The notes under the pieces are model-generated. The model worked only from the letters and a program-made list of their open reading frames with translations, was not told the origin of the DNA and did no database searches. 64,000 nucleotides of DNA, from assembly GCA_963837355.1 (NCBI GenBank), contig CAWIMY010000007.1, forward strand, positions 1,116,001 to 1,180,000, read 5' to 3'. The stretch comes from Aureispira sp963837355 (GTDB taxonomy: Bacteria > Bacteroidota > Bacteroidia > Chitinophagales > Saprospiraceae). This document shows, in pieces, positions 42,225 through 49,840 of this stretch (within the stretch, counting starts at the first letter, position 1; each line of letters begins with the position of its first letter). The position numbers and the translations under genes were made by a program.

Positions 42225-42956
42225 ATGACGCGCTTACTTGTTTTATTGTACAGCATCGGTTTTCTAATGGCTTGTCAGCCGAAGATGCACTTTTGTAAGA
42301 CAGAATCCAGCAACCAAAGCATTGCCCCAGTCGAAAAGGAAGACGCTGCTATTGCTGCGACCATTGCGACCTACAAAGAACAACTAGGGGCCGAAATGAA
42401 CGCGGTGATTGCGCAAGTTGGGATCACTTTAACCAAAGGACAACCTGAATCTACCTTGGGTAATTGGTCGGCAGACGTTGTGCAGCAGCAAGCGCTTAAT
42501 TATGCAACACAAAAAGCGGATTTTACTGTACTCAATTATGGCGGTTTACGCATTCCATCGATGCCCAAAAGGCCCTTGACGAAGAGTAAAATTTACGAGT
42601 TGATGCCGTTTGACAATTACATTGTCTTGGTAAAAATGCGTGGATCAGAATTGCCGTTCTTATTTGACCACATTGCCGCCAAAGGTGGTTGGCCGATTAG
42701 CAAAGAATTAAAATTGACCATCGACGGTGACAAAGCGATCAAGTATGTTGTTCAAGGAAAAGAAGTCGATTACAACAAAGACTACTACGTGGCGACCAAC
42801 GATTATTTAGCCAAAGGCGGCGATGAATGTGTCTTTTTTGTAGATAAAGAACAAGTTGAAACAGGCGTATTGATTCGAGATGCACTTTTAGACTATGCCA
42901 AAGACCAAAAAACGCCCATTCAAGCGGAAATAGAGGGGCGGATTATCAGTAAGTAA
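42225..42956 (+). CDS. 5'-nucleotidase C-terminal domain lipoprotein
   Basis: 243 residues. The lipobox is LMACQPKM. The remaining part is only the C-terminal, substrate-recognition domain of UshA-type 5'-nucleotidases (STLGNWSADVVQQQA, VLNYGGLRIPSMPKRPLTKSKIYELMPFDN, VATNDYLAKGGDECVFF). The catalytic metallophosphatase domain is absent and no such gene is adjacent within the window. It may bind nucleotides in the periplasm or be inactive. It lies 16 bases upstream of nth. Confidence 0.85.
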   Translation: MTRLLVLLYSIGFLMACQPKMHFCKTESSNQSIAPVEKEDAAIAATIATYKEQLGAEMNAVIAQVGITLTKGQPESTLGNWSADVVQQQALNYATQKADFTVLNYGGLRIPSMPKRPLTKSKIYELMPFDNYIVLVKMRGSELPFLFDHIAAKGGWPISKELKLTIDGDKAIKYVVQGKEVDYNKDYYVATNDYLAKGGDECVFFVDKEQVETGVLIRDALLDYAKDQKTPIQAEIEGRIISK

Positions 42957-42972
42957 CACACACACACAAACG

Positions 42973-43641
42973 ATGAAGAAAGCAGCCATTGTACAGGAAA
43001 TTCATGAACGCTTAGAAGCACTCTATCCAGAAACCCCTGTTCCCTTAGCCCATGAGACTCCTTACAACCTGCTGGTCGCCGTTTTGCTCTCCGCGCAATG
43101 CACGGATGCCCGCGTCAACCTCGTTACGCCCCATCTTTTTGAATTGGCCAACAACCCCGAAGATATGGCGCAGGTGCCTGTCGAGGAAATACAGCGCATT
43201 ATTCGCCCCTGTGGCCTGTCAGGCAGCAAGTCCAAAGCTATTTCTAAGCTGTCGCAAATTTTGATAGAAGAACATGAAGGCGAGGTGCCGCACGATATGG
43301 AAGCGTTAGAACGCTTACCAGGTGTAGGCCATAAAACCGCTTCGGTGGTGGTTTCCCAAGCTTTTGGCGAGCCCGCCTTTCCCGTAGATACCCACATTCA
43401 CCGCCTCGCTTGGCGCTGGAAACTCAGCACAGGCAAAAACGTCGTGCGCACGGAAAAAGACCTCAAACGCCTTTTCCCGAGGGAATCTTGGAACAAACTC
43501 CACTTACAAATTATATTTTTTGGGCGCGAGTACTGCCCCGCGCGCGGTCACAACCCGTACGAATGTCCGATTTGTAAAGACTTTGGGCGCAAGGAGCTGT
43601 TTACCGCGCACGATAAGGCGCAGGCGAAGAAAAAACCATAA
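42973..43641 (+). CDS. nth: Endonuclease III
   Basis: A 222-residue DNA glycosylase/AP lyase for oxidised pyrimidines. The helix-hairpin-helix is LERLPGVGHKTASVV with the catalytic lysine, and the catalytic aspartate is in FPVDTHIHRLAWRW. The C-terminal cluster region YCPARGHNPYECPIC shows only three cysteines; the fourth of the usual C-x6-C-x2-C-x5-C Fe-S loop is missing, and spacing is altered. Fold motifs are otherwise intact. It probably shares an operon with the nucleotidase-domain gene. Confidence 0.93.
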   Translation: MKKAAIVQEIHERLEALYPETPVPLAHETPYNLLVAVLLSAQCTDARVNLVTPHLFELANNPEDMAQVPVEEIQRIIRPCGLSGSKSKAISKLSQILIEEHEGEVPHDMEALERLPGVGHKTASVVVSQAFGEPAFPVDTHIHRLAWRWKLSTGKNVVRTEKDLKRLFPRESWNKLHLQIIFFGREYCPARGHNPYECPICKDFGRKELFTAHDKAQAKKKP

Positions 43642-43646
43642 ATTAG

Positions 43647-43698
43647 GTAGGGTGTTAGGTAGGGCGCAATTGCAATTGCGCCCTACCTAACACCCTAC
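43647..43698. repeat. Perfect 52-base palindrome between nth and the helicase gene
   Basis: Two 26-base arms meet without a loop at 43672/43673. The inner GGTAGGGCGCAATTG core resembles the palindrome after nqrE. It sits between two convergent genes and could act as a bidirectional terminator or be a mobile REP/MITE-like repeat. Confidence 0.85.
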
Positions 43699-43727
43699 TA
43701 CGCCTTTTGCTACTCCCGCCTTACGTA

Positions 43728-45002
43728 CTAGCGGCGTTTTTTTGTTTTTTTACCTTTCTGCTTTTTATAACTCTTCTCTTGATGGGCGATTTTTTTCATA
43801 TCTTCCTCAATCAAGGCTTTCCAGTCCATGCCCTTGGTATCTTTGGTGAAATCCAAGGTATCGTCGTACTCCCCTTTGTCGATATTCAATACTTCGACGG
43901 TTGTTCCCAAGTAGTATTCAATCTCGCCTAGTAAATCCTTTTCTTCTTCACTGCAAAAAGAAATCGCGTTTCCTTTGTTGCCGCCACGGCCTGTACGACC
44001 AATGCGGTGAACATAGTTTTCGGCTTGCTCGGGTAGGTCGTAGTTAACCACGTATTCCACGTGTGGAATATCGACCCCACGCGCACTCAAATCAGTGGCA
44101 ATCAATAGGCGCACAGCTCCTGTTTTGAATGTTTCTAGGGCTTCGCTGCGTTGGAGTTGGCTTTTGTCGCCGTGCAAGGTGAGGCAATCAATGTCTACGC
44201 GTTCCATCGCACTTTTGACGCGTTCGGCGCGTACTTTGGTACGGACAAAGGCCAAGATTTTAGCGCCTTTTTGTTCGCGGTAGAGGCGTTCTAAAAAATA
44301 GCGTTTGTCGTCCATTTCTATAAACCCAACTTTGTGAAAGACATTGCGCGCAACGGGATTGTCAGGCGCAATTTGAATGCGAATAGCATTGCTCTGAATA
44401 AGCGTGTAGGCTAATTTTTTAATCTCTTTGTCAATCGTAGCCGAGAAAAACAAGGTTTGGCGGCGTTTAGGCAGGTGGCTCAAAATGCCACGGATATCGG
44501 TCAAAAATCCTTTGGCGAGCATTTGATCGGCCTCATCCAAAACTAAAGTTTCGACGCGGTGTAGGTCGATGTGGCCTTGGCTGCGGAGGTCAAACAAGCG
44601 CCCTGGGGTAGCCACCAAAATATCTGCTCCTTTTTGGAGTTGGGCAATTTGTGGGGCTTGGTCGACTCCGCCATGGATGTGCATACTGCGTACGCCTGTG
44701 TGGCGGGTGAGTTGCTGTAACACTTCATCTACTTGCACGGCTAATTCGTGTGTGGGCACCATGACCAACGCTTTGAGGCCATCTTTTCGGCGGGCTTTAT
44801 CTTTCTGTTGTTGCAAACTATTGATTAGGGGAATGCCGTAGGCGGCTGTTTTCCCTGTACCTGTTTGGGCGACAGCCAAAATGTCTTCGCCTTTGAGGAC
44901 ATAAGGAATGGCCTTGAACTGAATATCCGTAGGGCGTTTAAAGCCCAAGTGATCCAAGTTACTTTTTAATTCAGGCGACAATTGATAATCCGAAAATTTC
45001 AT
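43728..45002 (-). CDS. DEAD/DEAH box RNA helicase (RhlE-type)
   Basis: A 424-residue RNA helicase. Q motif FKRPTDIQFKAIP, motif I AQTGTGKT, motif Ib TPGR, DEAD, SAT and HRIGRTGRGG are all present. A basic lysine-rich tail ends KKQKGKKTKKRR. ATP-driven RNA unwinding, probably in ribosome assembly or mRNA turnover. Start placed at the ATG of MKFSDYQLSPELK; the longer in-frame start adds a hydrophobic stretch foreign to the family. A TATCTTTG box lies upstream at 45069-45076. Confidence 0.93.
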   Translation of the reverse strand: MKFSDYQLSPELKSNLDHLGFKRPTDIQFKAIPYVLKGEDILAVAQTGTGKTAAYGIPLINSLQQQKDKARRKDGLKALVMVPTHELAVQVDEVLQQLTRHTGVRSMHIHGGVDQAPQIAQLQKGADILVATPGRLFDLRSQGHIDLHRVETLVLDEADQMLAKGFLTDIRGILSHLPKRRQTLFFSATIDKEIKKLAYTLIQSNAIRIQIAPDNPVARNVFHKVGFIEMDDKRYFLERLYREQKGAKILAFVRTKVRAERVKSAMERVDIDCLTLHGDKSQLQRSEALETFKTGAVRLLIATDLSARGVDIPHVEYVVNYDLPEQAENYVHRIGRTGRGGNKGNAISFCSEEEKDLLGEIEYYLGTTVEVLNIDKGEYDDTLDFTKDTKGMDWKALIEEDMKKIAHQEKSYKKQKGKKTKKRR

Positions 45003-45068
45003 ACAGACAGAAGAAAAGAACAATGACAAAAAGGTAATCCATAGCAAGTGCCCTAGGAGCGCAAAACA

Positions 45069-45076
45069 CAAAGATA
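45069..45076 (-). promoter_or_regulatory. Promoter -7 box of the DEAD-box helicase gene
   Basis: TATCTTTG on the minus strand, 67 bases upstream of the chosen start. This supports the shorter start, because the longer start (45071) would lie inside the promoter. Confidence 0.5.
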
Positions 45077-45195
45077 CGCTAATTGAAATAGGAACGTATG
45101 GGATTACTGCAAATTATTTGACGCTATTCTTACGGTGTACCTAACAATCCGCTTGATTACTCTAGAAGCGCTGCAAGGTTGCCATATAAAATTCG

Positions 45196-45203
45196 TATCT
45201 TTG
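45196..45203 (+). promoter_or_regulatory. Promoter -7 box of the mrp gene
   Basis: TATCTTTG, consensus match, about 116 bases upstream of the mrp start. Confidence 0.5.
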
Positions 45204-45318
45204 TGCTAGAAATGAGGCTTTAGTAGTAGAAGTGGCTATATTTCGTTGTTTACAAACTATATAGCCTACCTAGTGTATTTTTAGAGCTATTCTTCCCTAT
45301 TTTATTGTTATTACAAGC

Positions 45319-46413
45319 ATGAACATCGACAAACAACAAATTATAGAAGCGCTGCGTACGGTCAATGATCCCGAAACAGGACAAGACATTATCAGTGTGC
45401 GCATGGTAGAAGATTTACAGGTGTCAGGCAAGGATGTGACCTTTTCCATTCTCGTTCCCTCCCTTAAATCACCCGTCAAAAATCAATTGACGTTCTCTTG
45501 TATTGGTGCCATTAATGCCCTGTATCCAGAGGCAGAGGTACATGTACACGCCAAGATGCGCACCAATACGGCGAATCAAGGCCCTCAAAGCCCTGTGCCC
45601 CATATCAAAAATATTATTGCGGTAGCTTCGGGCAAAGGAGGAGTCGGTAAATCGACTGTTGCCGTCAATTTGGCCTTGAGCCTCAAAAACATGGGAGCTA
45701 AGGTTGGCCTAATGGACATCGACCTTTATGGGCCATCTATTCCGACAATGATGGGGATGCAGGGCGAGCGTCCACGCATCCGAGACATCCACGGCAAGCC
45801 AAAAATGCTACCGATTGAAAAATTTGGTGTACCAACAATTTCTATTGGGTACATGATTGAGCCACAACAAGCAGTGGTGTTGCGTGGTCCGCGTTTGGGG
45901 GGAATTGTCAAGCAGTTTTTTCACGAGTGTTTGTGGCCTGCTTTGGATTACTTAATCATTGATCTTCCTCCTGGAACAGGCGATATTCACTTGACTTTAG
46001 TACAAACGGTGCCTGTTACGGGTATTGTAATGGTTACAACACCACAAGAAGTAGCTTATGTAGATGCTTTGAAAGGGATGAATATGTACCGCTTAGAAAA
46101 CATTAACGTACCGATTTTGGGCATCGTCGAAAATATGGCTTGGTTTACTCCCAAGGAATTGCCCAATAATAAATACTATATTTTTGGAGAAGGTGCAGGC
46201 AAGCGTTTGGCAAAAGAGGCCAACACCATGTTGCTCGGACAAATTCCAATTGTACAAAGCATCCGCGAAGGCGGTGATAATGGTCTTCCAGTAGCCGAAG
46301 GCGAGGAGCCAATTGCGAAAGCGGCCTTCGAAAAAGTAGCTCAAAACGTCTTGCGCCAAGTGGCAATTCGCAATGAGATGATTGGGGCAACCAAAGTTGT
46401 TAAAACAACTTGA
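45319..46413 (+). CDS. Mrp/NBP35-family iron-sulfur carrier ATPase (ApbC-like)
   Basis: 364 residues. The N-terminal MIP18/DUF59 domain (QIIEALRTVNDPETGQDIISVRMV) is fused to a P-loop ATPase with deviant Walker A SGKGGVGKSTV, DIDLYGPSIPTMMG and LIIDLPPGTGDIHL. The family carries Fe-S clusters to apoproteins. The C-terminal CxxC of many Mrp proteins is replaced by AWFTPKELPNNKYYIF, a form I also associate with other Bacteroidota. A NifU-type gene follows on the same strand, a common Fe-S assembly arrangement. Confidence 0.93.
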   Translation: MNIDKQQIIEALRTVNDPETGQDIISVRMVEDLQVSGKDVTFSILVPSLKSPVKNQLTFSCIGAINALYPEAEVHVHAKMRTNTANQGPQSPVPHIKNIIAVASGKGGVGKSTVAVNLALSLKNMGAKVGLMDIDLYGPSIPTMMGMQGERPRIRDIHGKPKMLPIEKFGVPTISIGYMIEPQQAVVLRGPRLGGIVKQFFHECLWPALDYLIIDLPPGTGDIHLTLVQTVPVTGIVMVTTPQEVAYVDALKGMNMYRLENINVPILGIVENMAWFTPKELPNNKYYIFGEGAGKRLAKEANTMLLGQIPIVQSIREGGDNGLPVAEGEEPIAKAAFEKVAQNVLRQVAIRNEMIGATKVVKTT

Positions 46414-46541
46414 TAATTAGAAAGTTATTCTTTCTATAATGCGCCGCAAAAGAAGTGCTTTGGCGTAGTTTTAGTCTTCTTTTAAGCATACAATTGTTTA
46501 GGCAATTGCAATTTATAATTTCACTCTTAATAATAACCACA

Positions 46542-46802
46542 ATGGGTTCTAAGAAACAAGATATTTTAGACCGCGTAGAACAGGCTTTAACAACGTTGCG
46601 TCCGCATTTAGAAACGGATGGCGGAGACATAGAAGTTGTTGAATTGACAGACGATATGGTCTTGCGTTTTAAGTGGCTCGGTACCTGCGAGACTTGTTCG
46701 ATGAGTACAATGACCATGAAAGGCGGAGTAGAGCAAACGATCAAAAACTTTGTACCAGAAATCAAAGAAATTGAGGCAATCAATGGCCTTTTCCATGCTT
46801 AA
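46542..46802 (+). CDS. NifU C-terminal-domain (NfuA-like) Fe-S scaffold
   Basis: An 86-residue NifU-C domain alone. The CxxC that binds a 4Fe-4S cluster between two monomers is in LGTCETCSMSTMTMKGGVEQ. LETDGGDIEVVEL is the conserved domain entry. Start taken at MGSKKQDIL; an earlier in-frame ATG (46455) would add a hydrophobic extension that is not part of the family. It works with Mrp and IscA-type carriers nearby. Confidence 0.93.
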   Translation: MGSKKQDILDRVEQALTTLRPHLETDGGDIEVVELTDDMVLRFKWLGTCETCSMSTMTMKGGVEQTIKNFVPEIKEIEAINGLFHA

Positions 46803-46860
46803 ACTACCTAGAGAAGCTCTGATGGGGCGTCGCTTATTCACTATTTAACACTCTTGTCCT

Positions 46861-47514
46861 ATGCCTCGTTTTGTTGGCCTATTGTTGCTCTTTTGTTGGT
46901 TATTGTTAGCGGCTTGCGAAAATGAAACGCCTGTATTGGAGCCGCCGCCATTCAAAACGTCTTGGACAAAGACGGAACTGGATGCGTTGGATGTGTATGC
47001 CATTGCAGGCGATTATTACGAAGCAAAAATTGGAGTGTCAGGCAATCAACTGACGGGTATTTATCGCGATCCAAGCGCATCAGGGGATAAAGCGTGCTGG
47101 TTCTTTTTTGAAGGAACCATCGACACTCAAAATCCTATTGCTGTCGATTGTTACGACCCGACCAAAACTACTCGACCCTTGCGCGGTAGTTTTAAAATCT
47201 TAGGGGATGCGATTATCATGCAACTCAATGAAGCGCCCAAAGGCAACTGTACGGCTGAATTTACCGATAAGGTAGGACGTTCGATCATCTTAGACTTACA
47301 ACAAGAATGGTCAGCCATCCGCATCGTCCAGCACCCAGCCAGTCTTTACGATACGCCAAATCTAGAAACGAGCCCACAAGAAATGACACTGCCGCGTGGA
47401 ACGGCCATAGCTATTCGGGAGCGCCGCAAAAATTGGTTGCTGGTAGAGGTGCTCAACCAGCCAGGCAAACAGGCTTGGTTGCAAGAACACGCCCTCTATG
47501 CTCTGCTATCTTAA
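46861..47514 (+). CDS. Lipoprotein with C-terminal SH3-like domain
   Basis: 217 residues. Signal peptide and lipobox (LLLAACENE), a central beta domain (YAIAGDYYEAKIGVSGNQLTGIYRD ... CWFFFEGTI) and a C-terminal bacterial SH3-like strand set (IVQHPASLYDTPNLETSP ... LPRGTAIAIRERRKNWLLVEVLNQPGKQAWLQEHAL). It probably binds cell-wall or surface ligands. No known family for the middle part. It lies 12 bases upstream of aroQ. Confidence 0.75.
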   Translation: MPRFVGLLLLFCWLLLAACENETPVLEPPPFKTSWTKTELDALDVYAIAGDYYEAKIGVSGNQLTGIYRDPSASGDKACWFFFEGTIDTQNPIAVDCYDPTKTTRPLRGSFKILGDAIIMQLNEAPKGNCTAEFTDKVGRSIILDLQQEWSAIRIVQHPASLYDTPNLETSPQEMTLPRGTAIAIRERRKNWLLVEVLNQPGKQAWLQEHALYALLS

Positions 47515-47526
47515 TACCTCTCTACT

Positions 47527-47952
47527 ATGACTATTGCTGTAATTAATGGCCCTAACTTGAATTTGTTGGGTCGTCGTCAACCTCATATCTATGGGGATCA
47601 ATCCTTTGAAGTTTATTGGCCTAGCTTGCAGGCACAGTTTCCTCAGTATACCTTAACTTATTTTCAAAGCAATTCGGAAGGAGGCTTAATTGATGAGCTG
47701 CACCGTATTGGATTTGAGGTGGCGGGCATTGTCCTGAATGCAGGGGCTTACACCCATACTTCTTTAGCGTTGGCAGATGCCATTGCAGGGATTGAAGCGC
47801 CTGTCGTAGAGGTGCATCTATCTAATATTTTTGCGCGAGAGCCCATCCGTCAACGCTCGTTGATTGCCGTGGATTGTGTGGGCAGCATTAGTGGCTTTGG
47901 CTTACAGAGCTACGCGTTGGGCGTGCAGGCCTTATTGGGAGCGACGCCGTAG
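47527..47952 (+). CDS. aroQ: Type II 3-dehydroquinate dehydratase
   Basis: A 141-residue class II dehydroquinase for the third step of the shikimate pathway. NGPNLNLLGRRQPHIYG contains the active-site tyrosine loop. NAGAYTHTSLALADAI holds the catalytic Asn/His, and VEVHLSNIFAREPIRQ is the conserved end. Dodecameric cytoplasmic enzyme by family knowledge. Its 3' end overlaps the convergent downstream gene by 21 bases. Confidence 0.97.
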   Translation: MTIAVINGPNLNLLGRRQPHIYGDQSFEVYWPSLQAQFPQYTLTYFQSNSEGGLIDELHRIGFEVAGIVLNAGAYTHTSLALADAIAGIEAPVVEVHLSNIFAREPIRQRSLIAVDCVGSISGFGLQSYALGVQALLGATP

Positions 47953-48411
47953 AAAGGCGTTTCGATGCTGGCGAGTAATGGTACGGCGACGATAACGCTT
48001 CGAGTGATGGGCTTTGGGTAACGTGGGGAGCGTCGTTATAGAAAAAACAAGGGTATCGCTGTCAAAACTCTCCGCTTCTACCAAAATGGTTAAGTTGATT
48101 ACTTGCTCTTCCTCTGACAGTTGGATGGGCTGAATACGCAAGGTAGAAAGACCCTGTTGACAACTTACTAATTCATAGTGACCTAAGGGCAAATCATTGA
48201 AAACAAAATGCCCCGTTGCATTGGTGAACTGGCTCGCTACCAGTGCCCCTTCTTGTAGGAGGGAGACCTGTACCCACCTCAAGGGGTCTAGACTGAACTG
48301 ATCCAACAACTTTCCCTTTATGCAAGGCGCGTACTGTCCGTTCAACAACAGCGTCAAACAGCAACAGAAAAGTACCCCAATAATCTTATTTGTTATTCTA
48401 TTAGAATGCAC
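47932..48411 (-). CDS. Secreted protein with carboxypeptidase-regulatory-like domain
   Basis: 159 residues. Signal peptide (residues ~10-25, GVLFCCCLTLLLNGQ). Then one CarboxypepD_reg-like beta-sandwich domain (IKGKLLDQFSLDPLRWVQVSLLQEGALVA ... GHFVFNDLPLGHYELV) and a very basic tail (RYRRRTITRQHRNAFLRRR). The last codons run antisense to the end of aroQ. Its partner is unknown. Confidence 0.75.
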   Translation of the reverse strand: MHSNRITNKIIGVLFCCCLTLLLNGQYAPCIKGKLLDQFSLDPLRWVQVSLLQEGALVASQFTNATGHFVFNDLPLGHYELVSCQQGLSTLRIQPIQLSEEEQVINLTILVEAESFDSDTLVFSITTLPTLPKAHHSKRYRRRTITRQHRNAFLRRRSQ

Positions 48412-48754
48412 TACTTAAGCTTTTACCAGCATCCCTTTTTATCAACTCAAAAAAGCTGTCAAAAAGACGTAAAAGAACAACGGAAGGGGAGTTGTTCGCT
48501 ATTATAGTGGGACATCTATTGCAATAGTAGCATTTTTTTCCTACTTTTAACTAGGAAAACGTTCTAAAAAGAAAGAGCGGTGCCCAAGAAAGAATGTTAA
48601 CAAATTCTGAAAAAAATAACGGCTCCAACGATTATTTCTACCCACGCTAATTGGAGTGTTATCGTTTAGCTAAAGCGGCTACTAATGGATGGTTTGCCTT
48701 GATAGAAAGGCATATTTATTGATTTACTATAGCCAATTCCTGTCCTAAAAAATA
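48412..48754. other. Intergenic region without recognised gene
   Basis: AT-rich divergent spacer. A TATTGCAATA palindrome occurs near 48517-48526; no coding-like frame or RNA gene is seen. It probably holds the promoters of both neighbours. Confidence 0.4.
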
Positions 48755-49390
48755 ATGTTTCTGATGAAAAGCATGAATAATACGCCTACTTTAGAACAAC
48801 GCCAGTTATTAAGCAAGAGCTGTTACACCATTCTACCAACATCGCTACGTTATGAGAATCACCGCATTGGCAGTTCTCAATCGTTCGATATTTCGTTTGA
48901 ACATCTCTATAAGACGATGTTGCTTGATAGGACTTCTAAAGTAGAACACCTCTTCTTAGCAGTCTTGTTAATGGGCTTGGGAAGTGCCTTTTACTTTCAG
49001 GCAGAAACGACGGCTTTATGGTTGCCTTTGAGCTTGGTCGGTGCGGGCTTGAGTTGGGTCGCTTTTTATTTTTTAGGGGCTAGCACTTACTTGAAAGTTA
49101 AAGTTACCGACAATCGCTACGTGGTGTTTCGCAAAAATGCATCGGACGCTGATACGGTAGATTTGTTTTTAGAAGCGCTGTTTGAAAAGCGTGATGCCTA
49201 CCTCATCGAGGAATACGGGCAAATAAATACCCGCTTGACGTACGATTACCAAATGGAGCAGTTCAAACGCTTGCGCCGTCTCCATGTTTGGAACAAAAGA
49301 CAGTTCAAAGAGCAGTGTGAGCAGCTCGAATCTATGCACCGATTGCTAGATTTAGGATTTGATTTTGATAGAAAAGCGTTACAGAATTAA
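48755..49390 (+). CDS. Hypothetical protein with two membrane helices
   Basis: 211 residues. Two adjacent membrane helices in the middle (HLFLAVLLMGLGSAFYFQ and LPLSLVGAGLSWVAFYFLG). The N-terminal domain has a conserved-looking start (QLLSKSCYTILPTSLRYENH) and the C-terminal domain (KVKVTDNRYVVFRKNASDADTVDLF ... QEQFKRLRRLHVWNKRQF) is PH-like in appearance. No family assigned. Start at 48755; MKSMNNTPTL a few codons later is also possible. Confidence 0.65.
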   Translation: MFLMKSMNNTPTLEQRQLLSKSCYTILPTSLRYENHRIGSSQSFDISFEHLYKTMLLDRTSKVEHLFLAVLLMGLGSAFYFQAETTALWLPLSLVGAGLSWVAFYFLGASTYLKVKVTDNRYVVFRKNASDADTVDLFLEALFEKRDAYLIEEYGQINTRLTYDYQMEQFKRLRRLHVWNKRQFKEQCEQLESMHRLLDLGFDFDRKALQN

Positions 49391-49484
49391 GGACTTTTAT
49401 GCTCTATAAGACCAATTTTTGCTTTGTTTTGGATTATTTATGATAATAAATCCCGATTGGTTATAATAAGTCGAAAAATTGAGT

Positions 49485-49492
49485 TAGCTTTG
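49485..49492 (+). promoter_or_regulatory. Promoter -7 box of the cold-shock gene
   Basis: TAGCTTTG, consensus match, about 52 bases upstream of the csp start. Confidence 0.5.
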
Positions 49493-49543
49493 CGCATTAT
49501 TATTTTTGAAGCTGTTCAGCAGCTTTGTTTAAACAATCATACA

Positions 49544-49735
49544 ATGAATAACGGTACTGTAAAATTTTTCAACGACTCTAAAGGTTACGGTTTTATCACT
49601 CCAGATAACGGTAGCAAAGATGTTTTTGTACACGCTAATGGCCTAATTGACGACATTCGCGAAGGCGACAAAGTAAGCTATGAGATTGAAGAAGGAAGAA
49701 AAGGACCGAACGCCGTAGATGTTAGAGTACTCTAA
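49544..49735 (+). CDS. Cold-shock domain protein (CspA family)
   Basis: 63 residues: GTVKFFNDSKGYGFITPDNGSKDVFVHANGL carries the RNP-1 (KGYGFI) and RNP-2 (DVFVH) motifs of the single OB-fold cold-shock domain. Binds single-stranded RNA/DNA as an RNA chaperone. Start taken at MNNGTVKFF; the longer in-frame ORF runs through the promoter box. Single gene with a terminator directly after it. Confidence 0.96.
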   Translation: MNNGTVKFFNDSKGYGFITPDNGSKDVFVHANGLIDDIREGDKVSYEIEEGRKGPNAVDVRVL

Positions 49736-49760
49736 TGCTATAGTTCACCTAAAAAGAATA

Positions 49761-49795
49761 AGCCTCTTGTACCTAGTGTACAGGAGGCTTTTTTA
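49761..49795 (+). terminator. Terminator of the cold-shock gene
   Basis: AGCCTCTTGTAC/GTACAGGAGGCT stem (one mismatch) with loop CTAGT and TTTTTT. Confidence 0.88.
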
Positions 49796-49840
49796 TTGCG
49801 GTTAAGCTTTTGTTGATTCGCTGCTTGTTGGCCACAAAAA

